From Tetraselmis striata (taxonomy: Eukaryota; Chlorophyta; Chlorodendrophyceae; Chlorodendrales; Chlorodendraceae): 64,000 nucleotides of DNA. Below the pieces are notes generated by a model. The model worked only from the letters and a program-made list of their open reading frames with translations. It was not told where the DNA came from and made no database searches. The position numbers and the translations under genes are program-made. Shown one piece after another: positions 1-9,040 of this stretch. Location: NCBI GenBank assembly GCA_006384855.1, contig VCJN01002339.1, positions 32,034 through 96,033 on the forward strand. Direction: 5' to 3'. Positions within the stretch are counted from its first letter, which is position 1, and every line of letters begins with the position of its first letter.

Positions 1-464
1 CCCCAGAAGGCAGGGGATAGGGGGCCAACGGATTGACCGAGTGCGGGCCACTGGTCGGAGGATCCGCATGCGCCTGGCGGCGACGGGGGCGGACTGTCGG
101 ACATACAAACGCTCACGGAAAAACCGGGCGACATGGCCAAGAGGGCGCGCCGTGCAGGCGGGCGCGGCGCGACGAGACGGAGCACACATCGGGAAGCGAC
201 GCTGTGAGGCTAGGAGGGCATCATAACCTCTTATAGCCCTGGTGCATGGCACGGGCGTGGGCCCCTGACGAGGGGCAGCCGAGTGGGAGGAGCAAGAGGA
301 TGCGGTGAGGTTAAAGGAAGTGTGTGGCGCCCGCAGCGCCCGCGCCGCCATGTAGCGGCACGCGCACCTGGCGGGCGCCCAGGATACTGCTGTCGCTGTG
401 GACATTCGCACACTGCACACTGCACACTGCTGGCACACTGCGCTAGTACTGATGTACCATAATA
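1..464. other. No supported gene
   Basis: GC-rich sequence with only short overlapping open frames on both strands. I see no recognisable domain, splice pattern or repeat end. It ends where the repeat called Q1 begins. Confidence 0.4.
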
Positions 465-626
465 GCTACACCTATCATGAGGCACGTACTCATGTAGGCG
501 GCGAATATTTTTGTAAAGAGCATGCGCACCTTTTGGCAGCCGCTTCATATGGTAGCGCGCTACTAGCTCTACACGGTGGGGCAAGCACGTTTCCAACCCT
601 TACGGCGCGCGCCTGCGTAAGAGCAT
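465..626 (+). repeat. Repeat Q1, left arm (interrupted by P1)
   Basis: This stretch is closely similar to 16049-16215. There the sequence runs straight on into 16216-16437, which matches 5590-5812. Q1 is therefore one repeat of about 390 bp split by the element P1, and the copy at 16.0-16.4 kb (Q2) shows its uninterrupted state. Its nature is unknown; no coding capacity is apparent. Confidence 0.75.
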
Positions 627-661
627 ATTTAACCATTGTGCGGCTGTGTTTGCCAAAGATG
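627..661 (-). repeat. P1 split repeat B2 (outer 3' end)
   Basis: About 35 bp matching 991-1024 with a few mismatches; both begin ATTTAACCATTGTG. It forms the outer 3' border of P1 and abuts the target CAT at 624-626. Confidence 0.8.
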
Positions 662-743
662 TGAATCTATTACATTTTTGGGTGTGAGTAGGCCCACGGG
701 CGTACTGTCCGCATTAAAAAGGGTAGCATAGCGGGTTGGGTGG

Positions 744-992
744 GTTGCGCTAGCCGGTAAGCTGGCGCAAAGGCAGAAGGTGGACTCCCCTCGTGGTGCG
801 GGTGCGTCATGTAGCAGGGCTGTCGCATGCTGTCGCTAGCGCCGCTAGACATCGGGAAGTCCAAGCGGTACGCGTACTGCAAGTACAAGTACTGGTCGCT
901 AGCATTCAAACTATTGTAGAATCTTAACGTTACCAGTACCGGTGACAGAATAGCCCGGTTTAATCAAACCTCTATATTACCAATATGACCAT
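744..992 (-). repeat. P1 split repeat A2
   Basis: A 249-bp direct copy of 5341-5589 with scattered substitutions. It lies between B1 and B2, the internal position expected in PAT-type elements. Its inner end overlaps the last codons of the recombinase frame. Confidence 0.85.
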
Positions 993-2391
993 TTAACCAT
1001 TGTGGGGCCGCGTTTGCCATCATGCCGCCCATGGGCGGGCAGCTTGTCATTGGCGGCCCACCCCAAGGGGTAAGCCATCCGAAGAGCTGCCACGATGCCG
1101 CACACGGTAGCGCCGTGGGATTGATGTAGTCGAGTACAACGCTGGACAACTGCGCCCAGCCGCCAAAGTGCTTGATCTTCTGCAGCACCACGCCGATGGC
1201 GTACGCCGCAGTGGCCGCGCCCTTGCGGAGAGAGTGTGACGTCCACACAAACCCGGGAGGCGGGTGCTCCTCCAAAATATGCGCCACTAGCTGCAGCCAG
1301 TCTGTAACGGTGGCCGATGTCCACGATGCCGCCGGCTGGTCGTGGGTCACTGCCCACCGGGCTGCTGGCAGTCCGCGCTGACCGCAGTAAGCTGCGCGTG
1401 CGGCATCAAAATAGAGCAGCAAGGCCGCAATCCGGGGCTGCGCGCGCGGCGGAATCTGGCGCTGTAACTTACGGTCACGGTGCTGCGCGCGTCTGCCTTT
1501 TCGGTCCCGATGGTACAATATGATTGTACCATCTGCAGTAACCGTCAAATCGCCCGTCTGGCAGGCTACGCCGGCCTTGCCACGCGCGTAGAACATATAC
1601 ATGGCAACGTCTGCCATCGCGGCGCGGAACAAGAGGATACGAGGAAGCTGGTTGCGGGTCCATGTGGGTCCAAACTCCTCACGCAGGGTCTCCGCCAGCC
1701 GCAGCGTCCGTGTGATCAACCGGGCGGGCACGTCGGTGCGGGCACGTCGGCGCTCAAGTTGAGATGCCGCGAGGCCCTTTCTCACCGTGCTGATGAGGTC
1801 GCCTTGCGCCACCGGCTCCGCGCCGTGGTCGCGGTAGAAACCGTTGATCGCGGAAAGGTATGGTTGTAGACTGGCTGCCTTGACCGTCCCCCGCACACCC
1901 TGCCACGCGATGTAGCGCGCGACGGTTGCCGCCGTGCCACCCAGGGGCGGCACACCCTGCTCAGCGCAGAACTGTAGGAATGGGCGGATGGCACTGCCGT
2001 ACGTACTGGCGGTAGTCTCTGCGCACGCCGACGCGTACAAATGAAGCGCCGTTTCGCCGAGTTGGTCGTTACCTAGTACTGAACGCATGTACGGACGCAT
2101 AGTAGCTGCCCACGGGTTCGTGCCGCTGGTCTGGATGTCCTGCGGCACGCGTGGCGCGCGCGCGGGCCTGACGATAGGCGTAGCACCTCGTACCGGGAAC
2201 AGCGCCAAGGTTGCGCTCACTGATCCGCGGCGCAGGTGCAGCCATGACGGTATGGCACACGGAAGACACTCACTGCCCAGCGCGGCGCTCCGGGCATATC
2301 GCGCCCTGCCCTTCGCCCCGGCCGAAAAAGATCGCGGCGAGGCAGTACCACGCGCTCCGCTACTGCCATCTCGGTAAGTGCATGGTGCCAC
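964..2391 (-). CDS. P1 tyrosine recombinase
   Basis: Integrase of the DIRS/PAT retrotransposon, expected to recombine a circular DNA intermediate into a target in the nucleus. The frame is open for up to 475 codons. The first ATG is at 2100 and gives 378 residues; upstream residues overlap the methyltransferase-like frame, so the true start is uncertain. The N-terminal half has a core-binding-like helical region including ASLQPYLSAINGFY. A first catalytic arginine is plausible in the MFYARGKAG segment. The C-terminal catalytic block is clear: SHSLRKGAATAA supplies H-x-x-R, FGGWAQ the W/H position, and SSVVLDYI the nucleophilic tyrosine. Three key positions of the family are therefore visible and the frame is uninterrupted, unlike the pol region upstream. 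The protein ends inside repeat B1/A2. Confidence 0.85.
   Translation of the reverse strand: MAPCTYRDGSSGARGTASPRSFSAGAKGRARYARSAALGSECLPCAIPSWLHLRRGSVSATLALFPVRGATPIVRPARAPRVPQDIQTSGTNPWAATMRPYMRSVLGNDQLGETALHLYASACAETTASTYGSAIRPFLQFCAEQGVPPLGGTAATVARYIAWQGVRGTVKAASLQPYLSAINGFYRDHGAEPVAQGDLISTVRKGLAASQLERRRARTDVPARLITRTLRLAETLREEFGPTWTRNQLPRILLFRAAMADVAMYMFYARGKAGVACQTGDLTVTADGTIILYHRDRKGRRAQHRDRKLQRQIPPRAQPRIAALLLYFDAARAAYCGQRGLPAARWAVTHDQPAASWTSATVTDWLQLVAHILEEHPPPGFVWTSHSLRKGAATAAYAIGVVLQKIKHFGGWAQLSSVVLDYINPTALPCAASWQLFGWLTPWGGPPMTSCPPMGGMMANAAPQWLNGHIGNIEV
991..1024 (-). repeat. P1 split repeat B1
   Basis: Internal copy of the outer repeat B2, directly joined to A2. The A2-B1 junction reads gaccat/ttaacc on the plus strand and is the presumed circle-junction template. 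It lies inside the 3' end of the recombinase frame. Confidence 0.8.
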
Positions 2392-2691
2392 ACCTTGCCC
2401 TCCCAGCGAGGGGCCACGACACTAGCGGCCGCGCCGCTCTGGCGCAGCTTCTGCACAAGGTCCGGCAGAAGCGGCCAAGGGGGGTTGCAGTAGTTGTTCT
2501 CGCGACGCCACTCCGCATCGGACAGGTGCAGGGAGTCCACCGCCTCGCAGCCGGGGTCCAACCACGCATCGTTGTAGCGTTTTTTTTAGGGTTTCGCGTA
2601 GCATCGCGTTCAGGGCTGATGCGAACCGATCGATGGAGTGCGCACCCCAAATTGCTTCCAGCTCTGCGAACAAGACGGGGTCCAGTTGCTA
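2217..2691 (-). pseudogene. P1 methyltransferase-like (MT/Dam-like) domain, frameshifted
   Basis: This follows the RNase H domain without a gap. The first part reads ELEAIWGAHSIDRFASALNA, the typical opening of the DIRS MT domain; after the T-run at 2580-2587 the reading frame changes and continues with DSLHLSDAEWRRENNYCNPP and then a segment containing VVAPRWEGKVW. The NPPW motif is the hallmark of N6-adenine methyltransferase-like folds. DIRS and PAT elements commonly carry this domain; its role in the retrotransposon cycle is not established. A TAG at 2689-2691 separates it from RNase H. The frame overlaps the 5' part of the recombinase frame. It is non-functional as it stands because of the frameshift. 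Confidence 0.7.
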
Positions 2692-4231
2692 GTCGTCGCT
2701 GTCGAGGTGTCGGCTGAGTCGATCCGCCCACACGTTCGCGGCGGACCGGATGTAGCGGGTTCTGATGTGTACGCCGTTGCTGTCCAGCAGGTACCATAGC
2801 TTGCGTAGTTCCGCCATCATCGCCGGAGAGTGGGAGCTGAGGCCATCAAGGACGCTGCACACCGCCTCGTTGTCCTCGTGCAGCAACACGCGGCGACCAG
2901 CGAGGTGCAGCAGGAAAGACTCCACTGCCAGCCGGACGGCCTTCATTTCTTTCTAGATGATGTGCTGGCGCTCGTCGGCTGCCTCCCAGAACCCCCGCGC
3001 CTCCAGCCTGCCATTCAGCACTGCACCCCAACCGTAGCCGGAGCTGTCGCAGTGCATGTAGGCCGTCTCCACATGGCGGTGGATAGGGCGGCCGTTGGCC
3101 TGAGTCGGCACGGCAGTCCGCCACTGCAGGTCGCGCCGCAGCTGGTGTGTCATGCGCACTCGGCCGCCCCACTTGGAGCCCACCACGTCGTGGAGCTCCC
3201 GCAGGTAGAAGCGCGCGGCCGGGATTGCCAAGAAAAGGCATTGAGCCCGCCCAGCGAGCGACTGCAGCTCCCGCACGGGTAGCCAACGGGCGTCGTGGGC
3301 CGCGCGCTGCAGCAATGGCTTGGCTTGGCGCGCGAGCCGCTGCAGTTTGTCCACCGGGGCATAAAAATATCCCGTGGCTGTGTCGATGTCCACCCCCAGG
3401 TGCTGGCCGTACTGGACCGGCTCCCACAGCCCTTTGGCGGGTTGCGCAGCAGGCCCAGGCTGTCCAGCAAGTCGGAGCTCCAGCGCCTCCGGCTCCGACG
3501 AGGCGAACAACAAGAAATCGTCGACGTATGGTAAGATGCGCGCTCCCCTCCACCGCCCGCGGCGCAGGCAGCGGCGTGACCGCGGGACATTGCTAGGCGC
3601 AGCGGGGGTAGTCGGAGAGCGTAGGTGCTTGACGAACGTCATCGTGAACGTCGTGAAGTAGTAAGGGCTGAGCGACCAGCCCATGGGAAGGCCGCACAGC
3701 CGGTAGAGGGTCCCGCGGATGTTGACTGTGAAGTAGTCGCGATCGGAGGGCGCGATGCCCAGGGCATAGAAGACGTCTTGCAGGTCGAACGAAAACATGT
3801 AATCCCCTTTCGCGGTCAGGTGTCGGACGCCCATGAGTGTCTCCATCCGTAGTCGCTTGCGCGCCCAGAAGGTGTTGAGCACGCGGAGGTCGATGATGAA
3901 ACGCCACTAGTTGCCGCCGGGCTTCGGAACGAATAACGCCCGGGACACCCACCATGCGCACGACGACTTCTCCCACGCGCCGGCCGCCGTAAAGCGTCTT
4001 AGTTCGGCGGTGAGGAACTTGAGTTGGGCAGGGGTTGCGTCGTTGAATGAGACGCCTTGGTTGAACCTTGGGGCGGGCCGGTTGTAGCGGAAAGGCACGC
4101 GTACGCCATCCCGTATCCAGCTCGTCACTTGCGCGCTCGCGCCGATGTCTCGCCAGTGCCGCCAACTCCGCCTTACGGGGTGACGCATATAGTCAGAGTC
4201 GGGGCAACAGCTGTCGGCGCGGCGCGCCACA
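2692..4231 (-). pseudogene. P1 reverse transcriptase - RNase H, with in-frame TAG codons
   Basis: The polymerase of P1. Visible reverse transcriptase motifs, in order: WVSRALFVPKPGGN (fingers), FIIDLRVLN, FSFDLQDVFYALGI with the first catalytic aspartate, YRLCGLPMGWSLSPYYF, and PYVDDFLLFA, the YxDD catalytic box. The RNase H domain follows with MHCDSSGYGWGAVL (first Asp), AVRLAVESFLLHLAGRRV (Glu), LLHEDNEAVCSVL (Asp) and ANVWADRLSR (final Asp). One frame runs through all of this but is broken by TAG at 3907-3909 and 2953-2955, and ends at TAG 2689-2691. The domain order and the following MT and YR genes identify a DIRS/PAT-like element rather than an LTR or LINE element. The start is uncertain; I place it just after the gag stop at 4235. 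Confidence 0.85.
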
Positions 4232-4234
4232 CCG

Positions 4235-5243
4235 TCAGTCGCGTGTCTTGTCGCCGGTCCTGCCGCCGTTTTTGCCGCGGTTCTTGGCGTCCGCCTCGCG
4301 GCGTTGCTGCTCCCGCCTCTCGTGCGCCGCCTTGTCCTTTTCCTTTCGCTCCTTGACGCGGTCGGTGTCGCGCTCCGCTGCTTGCCTCTTGAAGGTCGTT
4401 GATGCCTGTGCCTTGGCCGCAGCCGCGAGGCCGACCTCGAGGCGCTTGTCCTCAAGCGCTGCCAGGAGGCCGTCGACGACGTTGGCGGAGCGTTCATGCT
4501 CGGCGGTGTCGAAGACTCGGGAGTAGATGAGTCGCTCGGCGACTTGTTCCTCGGGGGTGAGGGCCTTCTTGGCCTTGAAGCGTCGAAGGTAGGTGAGCCT
4601 GGCCTCATCCGCGTCGCCCACTGCTTCAAGCGTGCGATGCGCGGCGTCGAGTAGGTCGAGGGCGTCGACGCGGTCTTGGGTGGGGGTATAGGGCGCGCGA
4701 AGCGTAGCCAGAGCTGTCTTAGCCGCCGGGTTAGCGGCGGCGCGGTAGACGCCATAGCACAGCAGGTGGCGGTACTCGTCGCGCGACGCAGTCTTGTTGG
4801 CCTCAGTGAGATAGCGGTCGGCCTCGTCGTTACGGGGCCGCCAGAGGCTCGGGCGTGTGGCGCCCGACGGGGGGGGGGGGGGGGGGGGGGCAGTCTTGGT
4901 ACGCCCGGGGCAAGAGGTCTTCCCAATCCCGAGGGTGGATGAACACGGCCGCGGCGTCGCGCGCGCCCCCCGTAGCAGCGGTTGTCCGGGCGTCGTGCTC
5001 CGGCTCCTTGCCACCCTCGCCGACTTCGTCGTCGTCCGAGGGAATGTCGCGCTGCTCCGTGTGCTTGTGGTTGTCCTGTTCGTCCAAGCGGGTCGATAAA
5101 GCGTCCACCTTCAACGCCAGCGCTTGCAGTAACGCAAGCGTTGTCGTGTCCCGTGTCGTCTCTGTCGGCTCCGCGGGCGTTTCGGCCAAACTGTCGGCTG
5201 GCGTTGCCTTCGTAGGGTCTGCCGCCTTCTTGCCGCCTGCCAT
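4235..5243 (-). pseudogene. P1 gag-like protein (frameshift at a G22 run)
   Basis: The first gene of P1, starting at the ATG at 5243 about 100 bp downstream of repeat A1. The N-terminal part is acidic with a helical stretch (LALLQALALKVDALSTRLDE). A 22-base G run at 4869-4890 (proline codons in the sense strand) separates it from the rest, which lies in another frame. The second part has NDEADRYLTEANKTASRDEY followed by HLLCYGVYRAA, and a Lys/Arg/Glu-rich coiled tail ending in GGRTGDKTRD. The Y-L-x(10)-EY...C-(Y/F)-G pattern also occurs in the gag of P2 and P3, so I infer a shared gag domain. No zinc knuckle is visible. The homopolymer could be a real mutation or a sequence-length error. Confidence 0.65.
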
Positions 5244-5340
5244 CGTAGCGTGCGCAAGTGTCGTGGTGGAAGACTAGTCGTCGAGACCGTCCACTCGTAG
5301 AGATATTCACACCTTGCACACCTACGAGAGGTGCGACGCC

Positions 5341-5589
5341 GTTGCGCTAGCTGGTAAGCTGGCGCAAATGCAGAGGGTGGACTCCCCTCGTCGTGCGGGT
5401 GCGTCATGTAGCAGGGTTGTCGCATGCTGTCGCTAGCGCCGTTGGACATCGGGAAGTCCAAGCGGTACGCGTACTGCGAGTACATGTACTGGTCGCTAGC
5501 ATTCAAACTACTGTGGAATCTTAACGTTACCAGTACCGGTGACAGAATAGCCCGGTGTAATCAAACCTCTATATTACCAATCTGACCAT
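5341..5589 (-). repeat. P1 split repeat A1 (5' end)
   Basis: 249-bp direct copy of 744-992 at the 5' end of P1. It ends in gaccat directly against the A-rich start of the right arm of Q1. It presumably contains the promoter of the element, although no TATA box stands out. Confidence 0.85.
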
Positions 5590-5812
5590 AAAAACCCCGT
5601 TAGTCCGAATTCGGCATATATCGGTTATCTTAATGTCAGAATTCTACGATTTGAGCAGTAGTTTTTGCACCCCAAACTAATTCTAAACACCGGCATGTCA
5701 CCCCGCGCCCCTAGCTCGGAGGGTTTTCGTAATGCGTTGATGCTCGAAAAATGCTCCCCAACTACCCCTGGAGGACAATTCGCTTACCATTAATTTTGAA
5801 GCGTAGTGAGCA
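5590..5812 (+). repeat. Repeat Q1, right arm
   Basis: Closely matches 16216-16437, including the terminal motif ttTGAAGCGTAGTG. In this copy that motif also begins a 21-bp inverted repeat shared with 15660-15680 (see the Tc1 entries), so Q may derive from the end of a Tc1-like family. The sequences diverge immediately after the motif. Confidence 0.7.
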
Positions 5813-5813
5813 A
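5793..5813 (+). repeat. Left inverted repeat flanking the Tc1/mariner copy
   Basis: 21 bp exactly complementary to 15660-15680 (core TTTGAAGCGTAGTGAGCA). The pair encloses the Tc1/mariner transposase gene and everything inserted in it. I infer these are its terminal or subterminal inverted repeats; a clean TA duplication is visible on the right side only. Confidence 0.55.
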
Positions 5814-6358
5814 CCCAAATACGAAGTCTTAGTGCTCCCAGCGATCGCAGTGCCACGTAATGCGTCCATGCTAGCTACACATTTTTGTACAATATCACGC
5901 CCTAGTTTTGTTTCCCTTGCAAGATATGCGCGCATATTGGTTTTGGAACTTGGTTTCGGAGATCGACAGTAAACACTTAACATAAAATAGACGTGATTCT
6001 ATATAATGCATGGCATCGGCTAGTGTTCAGTACTTTAGACGATGGTCGCATGTGCATCATGCGTCGTCACGTGTGCGCGTACCACGCGCCCCCTTAGCTT
6101 TGTTCCCTAGCCTATGCATGGCGTGCATCGTTTGAAGATTTGTTTGGACAACCGGCATGTGTTTGTGGACAGTAACCGCAGTTAGGTAGCATTGTGTTGG
6201 ATTTGCCGCCTATTTCCTATATAGCCAGCTATGTCCTTGTAGGTATACCACTACAAGCCTTCGGGCGACCGCCCCAGCAAAGTATCCCTATCTCACGCTG
6301 CGCTACGCGCCGCTCAGCGTTAGCGCCGTATCTGACTATTGAATACATATATAGTAAG
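5814..6358. other. 5' region of the Tc1/mariner copy
   Basis: AT-richer sequence between the left inverted repeat and the transposase start. No other gene is supported. It contains TATATAT-like stretches just upstream of the ATG that could serve as a core promoter; this is only a guess. Confidence 0.35.
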
Positions 6359-7233
6359 ATGGTGCGGAGGCCGCGGAGCAGTAAAGCTGATCGGGAAGCG
6401 GTGCCGGTACTATTGCAAGCATGCAATGGAGACGTGGCAGCGGTGGCTAGGCAATTGCATCGTGATGTGCGCTTCGTGAAACGTTGGGCGGAACGGCATG
6501 CAGCCGGAGAAGGCCCGGATAACAAGCAAGGGCAAGGGCGCAAGCGATTGCTAGATGGCGCGGCGGTGACCGCCGCAAAGCGTATCGCATCTGGTCGCAC
6601 CAAAGTTGGATCGAAGATAATCGCTAGACGTTTGCACAACTGTAGCAAGACACAGAAATAGGCATCTACAAGCACCGTTCAGCGTGCTTTACGGATTGGG
6701 AGAGCCCCTATCGTGTGGATGAGCCTTATACGGCGTCAGCACCTAATAATCCGCAATATGGCTACAAGGTTGCAGTGGTGCCATCGACACCTACATGTGG
6801 AATGGAAGCGTGTTATGGTTACCGATTCCCATTACACAGTGTTGCACAAGTCCACGGGCAAGAAGCGATATCAAAATCCGCGCCACCGCGTCACTTTGGA
6901 CACGGAACACCATGGCCCAACAGTGCACCTATATCTTGGTGCTAGTGTCCATGGCATAAGCAAGGCACACCTTGTCAGCGGTACGGCAGGGCTGCGGACA
7001 GGGTGGAAAGGCGTTGGGAGTCAAGAATACCAGCAAGTCATTGAGAAAACACTTGTCCCTGAAGGTCGACGCATGTTTGGTGGGCAGCCCTTCACAATTT
7101 ATCAAGATGGGGCCTCAGCTCACACTGCGAGGGGCACCACCCTAAAGTGGCAGACGTATCAACCCGCACTGTCGATGCTTCAAGCTCCGCCTAAATCTCC
7201 GGATCTGAACGGGATAGAGAACATATGGAACGA
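6359..7233 (+). pseudogene. Tc1/mariner transposase, 5' part (split by Y1)
   Basis: Cut-and-paste DNA transposase, N-terminal 292 codons or so. It starts at the ATG at 6359 with a basic leader (MVRRPRSSK) and two helix-turn-helix-like segments (GDVAAVARQLHRDVRFVKRW; then a GRTKVGSKIIARRL region). One in-frame TAG interrupts it at 6659-6661. The catalytic core shows VTDSHYTVL (first Asp), FTIYQDGASAHTA (second Asp) and SPDLNGIENIWNE (Glu about 36 residues later). The gene stops at the 11-bp target duplication at 7223-7233, where the retroposon Y1 enters. The missing C-terminus lies at 15390-15555 in the matching frame: the two parts add to 1041 bp, 347 codons with the stop, a usual length for this family. 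Confidence 0.88.
7223..7233. repeat. Target-site duplication of Y1, left copy
   Basis: ATATGGAACGA, repeated exactly at 15379-15389. In an uninterrupted transposase it would occur once, in the codons following IENIW. An 11-bp duplication fits target-primed retroposition. Confidence 0.85.
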
Positions 7234-7811
7234 AATTGAAATTGAAAATGAAATTGGTTACAACGTCTAGTCTGTTGCATCCGCTCGCTCAGACTGAGTT
7301 GTTCTCAGGACATGCTATCTGTAACCACAATGGGGAACACAAAGAAAGTGTTATCACAGTATAAGCTACCGGCCATCCTCCATTGTTTCCTAGCCCCTCC
7401 TCCATCCAGTGGGCTATAGCTAAGACAGCAGCGCCCGCCTGTTGTCCCTACCTAAGTCAGGACTATCCCATCCAGAGCTCAGCAGGCAAGCTTAGGCAGC
7501 CGAAGCATCCCGCATGCAGCTACCAAGGTGTGATGGGGGAAGGGGGCTGACCGGAATAGCTATGTGGTGCTCAGTATTTATCCACCGCTGAGCCGGCTAG
7601 TATGATTGGTGGGGGCTGCGATTCCCTCCAACATGGAATTGAGTGGGTGTTGCTAGTGGTGGTGGTGGGAATCAGACTGTGTGCTTGGGGTGTGTGATGA
7701 GGTCCGGGTGTGTGTTGGTGTGTGAGCTGCAGCACCAGGCACATGGTTAGTGGTGGGCGGTGTTCTTGAGTCAACTGGCTTGGTTGTTGCTGCATTGGCT
7801 CGCTCCGCAGC
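7234..7811 (-). other. Y1 3' untranslated region and tail
   Basis: Closely matches 38031-38571 in Y2. It contains no open frame conserved between the two copies. The outermost bases are the short AATTTC-type repeats that form the retroposon tail. Confidence 0.6.
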
Positions 7812-8415
7812 TTACTGATGTGATTTGCTGGACGGTTGGTCTGCATCATCGTCTGTTTCCCACTCGATGTATGAGCCGCGTGTGCCAGAGAGGCGTGGCT
7901 TGCTCTTGCTGCGGTTGCGGGTGGCGCCGTCTGAGCGGCTGCGGCCCCTGGGCTGCTTCTTCTTAAGTTTGACTGTTGTGGCTGTCTAGTCCTCGCCTGC
8001 TGGGGTGGGCTGGCTGGGGTGGCGCTCCAATTGGATGGAGAGGCGTTGTGGGTGGAGCAGCGGGTGTGTCTCCGCTGCGTAGCTGGCCAGTTCTGCTGCT
8101 ATTGCGGGTTGGTTGGCTGGGGAGGACTGTGCGAGCAACTCCTTGGTTGCGGTGGTGAGGTGATGAAGTTCAGCCAGTCTTTCTGTGGTGCCGCTGGGTG
8201 TGCCCTCTCTGAACGTGCGGGGTGTTGTTGAGCGTTGGGGGGAATCAAGGGATGTGATAGCCGCGACCGGTGTCTCCGCTGCGTCACCCTGGGTGGTGTC
8301 CACCTCCATGGCGCTGTCCATCTCCTCGTAGTTGAGGTCAAGCTCCTCCTCCTCGTCTGCATGTGCATAAGTCGTGGCAGTGGCCGCTGGGGCTGTGGCT
8401 GAACGCGCAGGGGCT

Positions 8416-8440
8416 GGGGGGGGGGGGGGGGGGGGGGGGC
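8416..8440. repeat. G25 homopolymer in Y1
   Basis: Twenty-five consecutive G. The same site in Y2 (about 39180-39205) has only short broken G runs, so the tract expanded after the copies separated, or its length is a sequence artefact. Confidence 0.85.
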
Positions 8441-8536
8441 TGCTCCGGGGGCTCGCTCCGTTGCAGCTCCTCGCTGGTCGATGGCTGCCACTGCGCCCGC
8501 AACCGTTCCGCGCCTCGGCGGGACGTGCTCAAACCC

Positions 8537-8556
8537 GGGGGGGGGGGGGGGGGGGG
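8537..8556. repeat. G20 homopolymer in Y1
   Basis: Twenty consecutive G. The matching Y2 position (around 39294) has a six-base G run. It encodes a proline run in the sense strand. Confidence 0.85.
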
Positions 8557-9010
8557 AGCGTCGCGGACCATGGGTGCGGTCTGGGCTGCTGGGGTCGCTG
8601 GAAGAGGTAGTGCGGTTGGGCCTGCCGGTAGTGGCGGGGCTGGTGATGTGTCGGCAGGGCGCCTCTCGGCTAATGCCGGTGATGGCGCGGCCTTGATCTT
8701 CCCGCACGCTGTCGACAATGTCTTGCGCCACTGCTCAGTTCTGTCGGTGCTGCGGGTGCCACCAATGATGATGTGGTGGTGGGCGGTCAGCTGCAGAGTG
8801 AGGGTGTAGATTGGGCGTCCGGTGGCTCGTAGGGCGAGGGACGCTTGGGCGGTCTTCCGGGCCTTCTTACGCAAGCCTATCGCATCGCGTCGGATCTGGT
8901 TGTGGCCAGTGTTGCCACCCAGTTCTCCCGCCTCGCGGATCGCCTGGCTGAAGGGGTGGATGAGCAGCTCCGAGGGATCGAACTCGGACTCCGTGAGGTA
9001 GATGACGATG

Positions 9011-9040
9011 CACTAGCCTCCCAGCCTGTCTCGTAATTAC
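9011..9040 (+). repeat. X1 left terminal inverted repeat
   Basis: Starts CACTAGCCTCCCAGCC and is followed by subterminal TGTAAT and TAATCGC motifs. It pairs with 14782-14811. Confidence 0.82.

Larger units (their letters stand above)
627..5589 (-). mobile_element. P1: PAT-type tyrosine-recombinase (DIRS-like) retrotransposon
   Basis: A 4.96-kb element read on the minus strand in the order gag, reverse transcriptase, RNase H, methyltransferase-like domain, tyrosine recombinase. It has the split direct repeats typical of PAT-like DIRS elements: A1 at 5341-5589, then the genes, then B1 (991-1024) touching A2 (744-992), an 82-bp spacer, and B2 (627-661). A1 and A2 are both 249 bp. The unoccupied relative Q2 defines both borders. 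CAT occurs at the left border, at the right border and at the internal A2/B1 junction, as expected if a circle recombined at a CAT-like site; there is no target duplication, as known for YR elements. The pol region has three in-frame TAG codons and a T-run frameshift, and gag has a G-run frameshift, so this copy is probably dead although its recombinase frame is open. Confidence 0.88.
7812..9010 (-). pseudogene. Y1 ORF, 3' part (unrecognised protein)
   Basis: The C-terminal half of the Y protein. It follows on from 14814-15378 once X1 is removed. The first part contains ALRATGRPIYTLTLQLTAHH and GGT-x(3)-DRTEQWRKTLSTACG, both conserved in Y2. A long Pro/Ala/Gln-rich linker with two proline runs follows; these are encoded by C-runs of 25 and 20 bases that are absent at the same sites of Y2. 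The next block is an acidic segment with MEVDTTQGDAAETP and SPQRSTTPRTFREGTP. The C-terminal tail is basic, Arg/Ser-rich, and ends with an EWETDDDA motif and TAA at 7812-7814. Frameshifts occur in the linker. I recognise no catalytic domain. Conservation of the two blocks between copies suggests the protein mattered for transposition, perhaps as an ORF1-like nucleic-acid binder. Confidence 0.6.

Noticed and set aside
2689-3909. Use of a variant genetic code with TAG as sense
   Set aside because: Seventeen exons of the CTF4-like gene have no internal TAG or TAA, and the Myb gene ends at TAG. Copy comparison (CAG in Y1, TAG in Y2) fits mutation.
5593-5812. LTR of a retrotransposon (Q as LTR pair around the Tc1 copy, since Q1 and Q2 are direct repeats on either side)
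   Set aside because: Between Q1 and Q2 lies a Tc1 gene with its own inverted repeats and no gag-pol with LTR-type integrase or primer-binding site next to Q1; Q is better treated as a dispersed repeat.
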